Source: Bacteroidota bacterium (lineage in GTDB: Bacteria > Bacteroidota > Ignavibacteria > Ignavibacteriales > Ignavibacteriaceae). Taken from it: 19,060 nt of DNA. Below, piece by piece: positions 15,157 through 19,060 of the stretch; the stretch's first letter is position 1, and each line of letters opens with the position of its first letter. The translations under genes and the position numbers were made by a program. The stretch is taken from the NCBI GenBank assembly GCA_021793635.1, contig JAJYSI010000013.1, positions 1 to 19,060 of the forward strand, written 5' to 3'. Under the pieces are notes generated by a model. It ran no database searches. It saw only the letters and a list, made by a program, of their open reading frames with translations, and was not told the origin of the DNA.

Positions 15157-15606
15157 TTAGAGACTACCGGTCAGCCTTCGATGATAGTTTATTTGACCCA
15201 GGTGATAGTTCAGATGTCCATAAAGATGAATTATTAAATATTCCGTTGATACCTCATTGTTGGATAATTTCACCGGAAATGTTTTCTTTAAGTCTGATTC
15301 AGTCAAAGATCCTAAAACACGAGTTATAACTTTCTTTGCTTCATCAATTCCAGCAAGAAGATCTTCTTTAGAAATATTTTTCGCAGAGAACTCCGCATCT
15401 CTATTACGAATGTATTCGGTATGCCCCAGCAAATTCCCTATCATATATCGCAGCCCTCCGGTAATATGCATGCAAAGATTTCCGGCTGAATTCTTTATCT
15501 CATTTTTTATAATCCAAAGATTACTTTCAGGCTCATAAGCCGAGATTTCGTCTCTTAATTTATTCAAATCTTTTTCAAACAACGTGATGATTAAAGGCAT
15601 AGTCAT
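15157..15606 (-). CDS. DinB-fold protein
   Basis: A 149-residue protein of the DinB/YfiT four-helix-bundle superfamily (DUF1572/DinB_2-like). The three histidines expected to bind a metal are visible: His48 in NLCMHITGGLRYMIG, and His131 and His135 in HLYGHLNYHLGQINYH. Family members are often thiol-dependent S-transferases for bacillithiol or mycothiol, or proteins of unknown role induced by damage. Nothing here identifies the substrate. It is separate from the hydrogenase-like operon (185 bases downstream of its stop) and from the glycosyltransferase upstream (180 bases). It is therefore probably transcribed alone. No Shine-Dalgarno is obvious. Confidence 0.85.
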   Translation of the reverse strand: MTMPLIITLFEKDLNKLRDEISAYEPESNLWIIKNEIKNSAGNLCMHITGGLRYMIGNLLGHTEYIRNRDAEFSAKNISKEDLLAGIDEAKKVITRVLGSLTESDLKKTFPVKLSNNEVSTEYLIIHLYGHLNYHLGQINYHRRLTGSL

Positions 15607-15786
15607 AATTAAACTCCAATATTTTTTAGATTTAATTTAATGCTTAAAGGTCAAAATATAATTGATAAAAAATACATACAGCCTTTAAGGAAAGTACGAA
15701 AGTCAAGAAAATATTCCCCTTACTAGAAAAACTATGCAGGTATAGGAAAACCTTTGTGGCCTCTTTCTATCGTAAAGTATGAGCTA

Positions 15787-17361
15787 TCAATAATAATCCT
15801 TTGCCTTTTCCAACATTTCGGAATACGGCATCTTGGGTTTTCGGCAGATAAAGACTTTAAGATTGTCTTCATGAGATGTAACGTATGGATTTGTAAATTC
15901 TCCGGGATATTCCTCAACATTTTCAAAACATTGTTTGATTCCATTAAGGTCTTTATCTTGTCCTAGCTGAAGAACAATACCGCCATGTAAATTTTCTTTA
16001 CTCCACAAATCTAATTTTTCTTTGCTCCATAAATAATAGTTATTATGTCCTGAGATTATAGGAGGGAAATTATATTTCTTACCATAAAGCTCTATCGCTC
16101 CCGCTTGACCATAGTTTCCAGCAGCGATAATGGTTTTCTTTTTTTCTTTATCATTAAGACTCTGGTAAGCACTCAAAACCAAATTAAATTTTTCTTTCCA
16201 TCCTATTCTGTCCGCTAAAATTTGAGGAATCGAAGGCTTATTTCCTCTTTCGATTTCAGTATTTAACCCGATAAATTTAGTATATGCGCTTACTTCTTCA
16301 TAATTAAAGTATGGGAGTATTACCGGCAATGCTATGGCAAGCCCGGTATATAAGAAAACTATCAACACACTCTTGAACCATCTTAGATTATACTTTAGAA
16401 TAAAACTCTCAAAGAACAAAGCTCCGCCAGCAAAAACTGCAGGATAAGCAAATGACATCCTATCCGAACGACTTGTTCCGGACAGCATCATGAATAAAAA
16501 AAGACTAATAAATAAGATGACTAAGAATCTGAATTCCTTTGTTCTTTTAGAAAATAATAAAAATATGATTCCGGCTAACCAGACAGGAAATGTAGAGGGA
16601 GACATTCCAATTAATTGTCCCCAAAAGAACTTGAGCGGCGGAGTAAAGACATTTTTATAAGAGCTTATATTTTTATAGAACTCAAGCGAAGGATAATTAT
16701 TCAGGATCTGCCAAATAACATTCGGCAAGAAGATTATAAATGCAAATAACGAACCTATTGCAAACCATTTATTTAATATAAGTTTCCATTTACCTGCGAT
16801 GAACAATGAAAAAACTATCGCGACAATAAATAGGGCAAAGGTATGCTTGTTCATCATACCTAACCCCATAATAATGCCCAGCGGAATCCACCTTTTGGAG
16901 TTATTTTCTTTAATCATTTTTACAGCAAAAAACATCAAAGCTATTGCAAGCAGCGGTTCGTATGCATTCATTGAATAAAATCCTCCGAATGCTACAATCA
17001 TTGGAGATGTCGCCATAGCACATGCGGCTAAGCATTGTGCAAACCGTCCTCCACCGATTTCCTTAGTGAGTATTCCGGTATAAAATACAGAAGCGGATCC
17101 CGCTAAAGCCGGTAATATTCTTATGGCCAGTAATGATGTCCCAAAGACAAATTGGAATATTGTTAGAATAAGAGGAGCCAGAGGAGGATTGTCAACGTAA
17201 CCGAAAGCTGGCCTTAATGCCTGCGCAATGTAGTAAAACTCATCGATGAAATAACCATATCCTTTTATAAATGAGGAAGAGTATATGAGTAAAAAATTTA
17301 CAAATCCAATAATAAAAAGATATTTATTTTCCGAAAGGAAACGGAAGCTTAGTATCTTCAT
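15787..17361 (-). CDS. Glycosyltransferase family 39 (ArnT/PMT-like) membrane protein
   Basis: A 524-residue integral membrane protein with roughly 11-12 hydrophobic segments and a soluble C-terminal domain (about 385-524). The first periplasmic loop carries the acidic pair Asp40-Glu41 in GYFIDEFYYIAQALRP, then GYVDNPPLAPLI. This is the catalytic-region signature of GT39/PMT_2 enzymes, which move a sugar from a polyprenyl phosphate to a protein or lipid. The C-terminal domain holds AAGNYGQAGAIELYG and SGHNNYYLWS, seen in other family members. Acceptor and sugar are unknown. It starts 5 bases after the end of the broken GH92 frame and was probably transcribed with it. A 24-base tandem duplication at about 15993-16040 repeats LWSKE in the soluble domain. 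The gene ends in TGA followed at once by TAG. Confidence 0.88.
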   Translation of the reverse strand: MKILSFRFLSENKYLFIIGFVNFLLIYSSSFIKGYGYFIDEFYYIAQALRPAFGYVDNPPLAPLILTIFQFVFGTSLLAIRILPALAGSASVFYTGILTKEIGGGRFAQCLAACAMATSPMIVAFGGFYSMNAYEPLLAIALMFFAVKMIKENNSKRWIPLGIIMGLGMMNKHTFALFIVAIVFSLFIAGKWKLILNKWFAIGSLFAFIIFLPNVIWQILNNYPSLEFYKNISSYKNVFTPPLKFFWGQLIGMSPSTFPVWLAGIIFLLFSKRTKEFRFLVILFISLFLFMMLSGTSRSDRMSFAYPAVFAGGALFFESFILKYNLRWFKSVLIVFLYTGLAIALPVILPYFNYEEVSAYTKFIGLNTEIERGNKPSIPQILADRIGWKEKFNLVLSAYQSLNDKEKKKTIIAAGNYGQAGAIELYGKKYNFPPIISGHNNYYLWSKEKLDLWSKENLHGGIVLQLGQDKDLNGIKQCFENVEEYPGEFTNPYVTSHEDNLKVFICRKPKMPYSEMLEKAKDYY

Positions 17362-17366
17362 AATGT

Positions 17367-19060
17367 TTACTTTAACTTGGTTGAAATAGAAGGTGGTTCA
17401 CAGTCCTTTCCGGTTCCCCACTTCTTATTTGGTTTATCGCCCATTACAAAAACTAATATACCGCCATTTGCTACTGCATCATAAGGAATATATGTTTTAT
17501 CCCATTTTTCTCCGTTAAGAGTGACTGATTGAATATAAACATTCTCTTTTGAATAATTTATAGCTTCAGTTGTAAATGTTTTACCGTTTCCTAATTTCAT
17601 TGTAACCTTTTTAGCGCAAGGTGTGCCGATTACATAAAAATTATTGCTTGGGCAAAAGGGGTATATACCCATTGTATTAAATAGAAACCATGCTGACATT
17701 TGTCCGCAGTCGTCATTCCCGCTTAAAGAGTTCGGCTTATTACCATAGAATGTAGTCTCAATTCTTCTGACAAGCTCCTGTGTTTTCCAGGGTTCGCCGG
17801 CATAATCATACAAATAGGTAATATGATGCGAAAGCTCATTGCCGTGCCAGTATTCACCTATTCGCCCTGCTATATCATCGTTCCCGGTAGCAATGCTTTC
17901 CGCTTTTTTCTCCATAAAGAGAGTATCAAGTTTTTCGGCAAAATATTTTTTGCTACCCATTAGATTTATTAGTCCTTGTACATCCTGCGGGACAAACCAC
18001 GTATATTGCCAGTTTGTACCTTCTGTAATATCGCGCTTAGTCATATCGTCAATATACTCATGCGGATAAAACGGCGTTCTCCAATTTCCTTTTGAATCCT
18101 TACCTCGCATTAATTTAGTAGTTGGGTCAAACAGATTTTTATAAGACATTGCTCTTTTCATGAAATATTTATAGTCATCATTTTTGCCGAGTTTTTTAGC
18201 TGTCTGTGCAATGCAGTAATCGTCGTATGCATATTCTAAAGTCTTTGATACCGATTCATTCTCCTTATCAAATGGTACGTAACCTATCTTTGCGTATTCC
18301 ATTACATTGTCGTAATGAGGATTCATTGCTGTAGTTTTCATTGCGTTATATGCCCGTTCATAATCAAAACCTTTTACTCCTTTCATAATTGCATCAGCAA
18401 TTACTGCTACGGCGTGATAACCTATCATGCACCATGTTTCGTTATTATTTAATGACCAAATTGGAAGCAAATGCTCGACACTTTGATCGTAATGCGCAAG
18501 CATAGAATTAATCATATCTGCGTCGCGCTTTGGTTGGAGCAAAACAAACAACGGATGCTCTGCACGAAAGGTATCCCACAAAGAAAATATAGCATAATTA
18601 GTAAACCCTTTAGCAGTATGAATGTTTTGGTCAAGTCCACGGTACTGTCCGTTTACATCTTCATAAATTGTCGGCACTAGCAGTGCATGATAAAGTGAAG
18701 TATAAAAAGTTTATTTTTCATCTTGCGAGCCTTCTATTTGCATCATCTGCATTTCTTTGTTCCATTTAGCGCGGGTATCTCTTACGACTTTATCAAAATC
18801 CCATCCCGGTATTTCTGCATCAAGATTCAAAAGTGCGTTTGCCGTGCTGACACCCGAAATGCCAACCTTCACCATTATGATTTCATTTTTCTTTGTAGAA
18901 TACCTAGTATAGTACTGCAAATCGGAGCCCGCGGCTTCGTACCTACTTCTAAACCTTGGTGTATTATAAACAACAGGCTTTCCGCTCATCATTATTCCAA
19001 AACTATCATAAGGACGAGAATACCTTGCGGCAAAATAAAGGTACCGTTCCTTTGCTCATC
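17367..19060 (-). pseudogene. GH92 alpha-mannosidase, partial, interrupted by two in-frame stops
   Basis: A single minus-strand frame of about 563 codons encodes the C-terminal three quarters of a family 92 exo-alpha-mannosidase (calcium-dependent, usually secreted). Before the break one reads ERYLYFAARYSRPYDSFG, FRSRYEAAGSDLQYYTRY, then GISGVSTANALLNLDAEIPG. The frame then meets TAA at 18711-18713, exactly between QIEGSQDEK and TFYTSLYHALL, where the family has one continuous segment. After it come VNGQYRGLDQ, the probable acid residue in TEGTNWQYTWFVPQDVQGL, RIGEYWHGNELSHHITYLY, and the catalytic GNDDCGQMSAW. A second stop, TGA at 19056-19058, stands where the family has Trp (GWAK). The 436-residue downstream piece could start at GTG 18677, but it would lack the N-terminal domain. 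I call a young pseudogene. Sequencing error is possible for one stop and less likely for both. Confidence 0.8.

Noticed and set aside
15732..15944. 70-codon minus-strand ORF overlapping the end of the GT39 gene
   Set aside because: It lies mostly inside the well-supported GT39 frame, lacks recognisable motifs and has no ribosome binding site.
19056..19058. TGA read as tryptophan (alternative genetic code)
   Set aside because: All other tryptophans in the window use TGG, no other gene has an internal TGA, and genes such as those ending at 7048 and 15787 end naturally at TGA. A TAA also interrupts the same GH92 frame.

Overview
The window is AT-rich bacterial DNA. Almost every gene reads on the minus strand; the only plus-strand gene starts at 6130. 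My best guess for the source is the Ignavibacteria/Chlorobi side of Bacteroidota. Three things suggest this: low GC, a GH92 mannosidase, and a lone protein resembling the Bacteroidota family DUF6266. No rRNA or single-copy marker gene is present, so the placement is an inference.

Layout from left to right: (a) 1-5726, ordinary metabolism on the minus strand. In order these are the start of an HGSNAT/DUF1624-like membrane acyltransferase cut by the window edge, a SAM methyltransferase with a His-rich N-terminus, an aldo/keto reductase, a cysE-cysK pair for cysteine synthesis, and an MFS carboxylate/sugar-acid-type transporter. (b) 5727-7047, a short accessory-looking island. It holds a 403-base divergent intergenic region with repeats, the plus-strand DUF6266-like gene, and a period-8 tandem repeat just downstream of it. 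(c) 7048-14971, a tightly packed seven-gene operon read right to left. It encodes a helix-turn-helix/PTS-EIIA regulator, four membrane subunits homologous to HyfB, HyfC, HyfE and HyfF, a HyfG/NuoCD-like large subunit, and a ferredoxin-NuoB-like fusion. (d) 15157-19060, a DinB-fold protein, a GT39-family glycosyltransferase, and a GH92 alpha-mannosidase reading frame broken by two in-frame stop codons.

The most interesting system is (c). It has the architecture of a group 4 energy-converting hydrogenase, but the large subunit lacks all four cysteines that hold the NiFe centre. By my alignment it also lacks the quinone-site tyrosine of complex I. It therefore belongs with the poorly understood 'Ehr' (energy-converting hydrogenase-related) complexes. 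It should couple an unknown redox reaction, probably ferredoxin-linked, to ion movement through two antiporter-like subunits. The first gene of the operon overlaps the second by one base and joins a DNA-binding domain to a phosphorylatable EIIA domain, which suggests phosphotransfer control of the complex.

Limits: all alignments were made by eye and from memory. No database search, folding or codon statistics were run.
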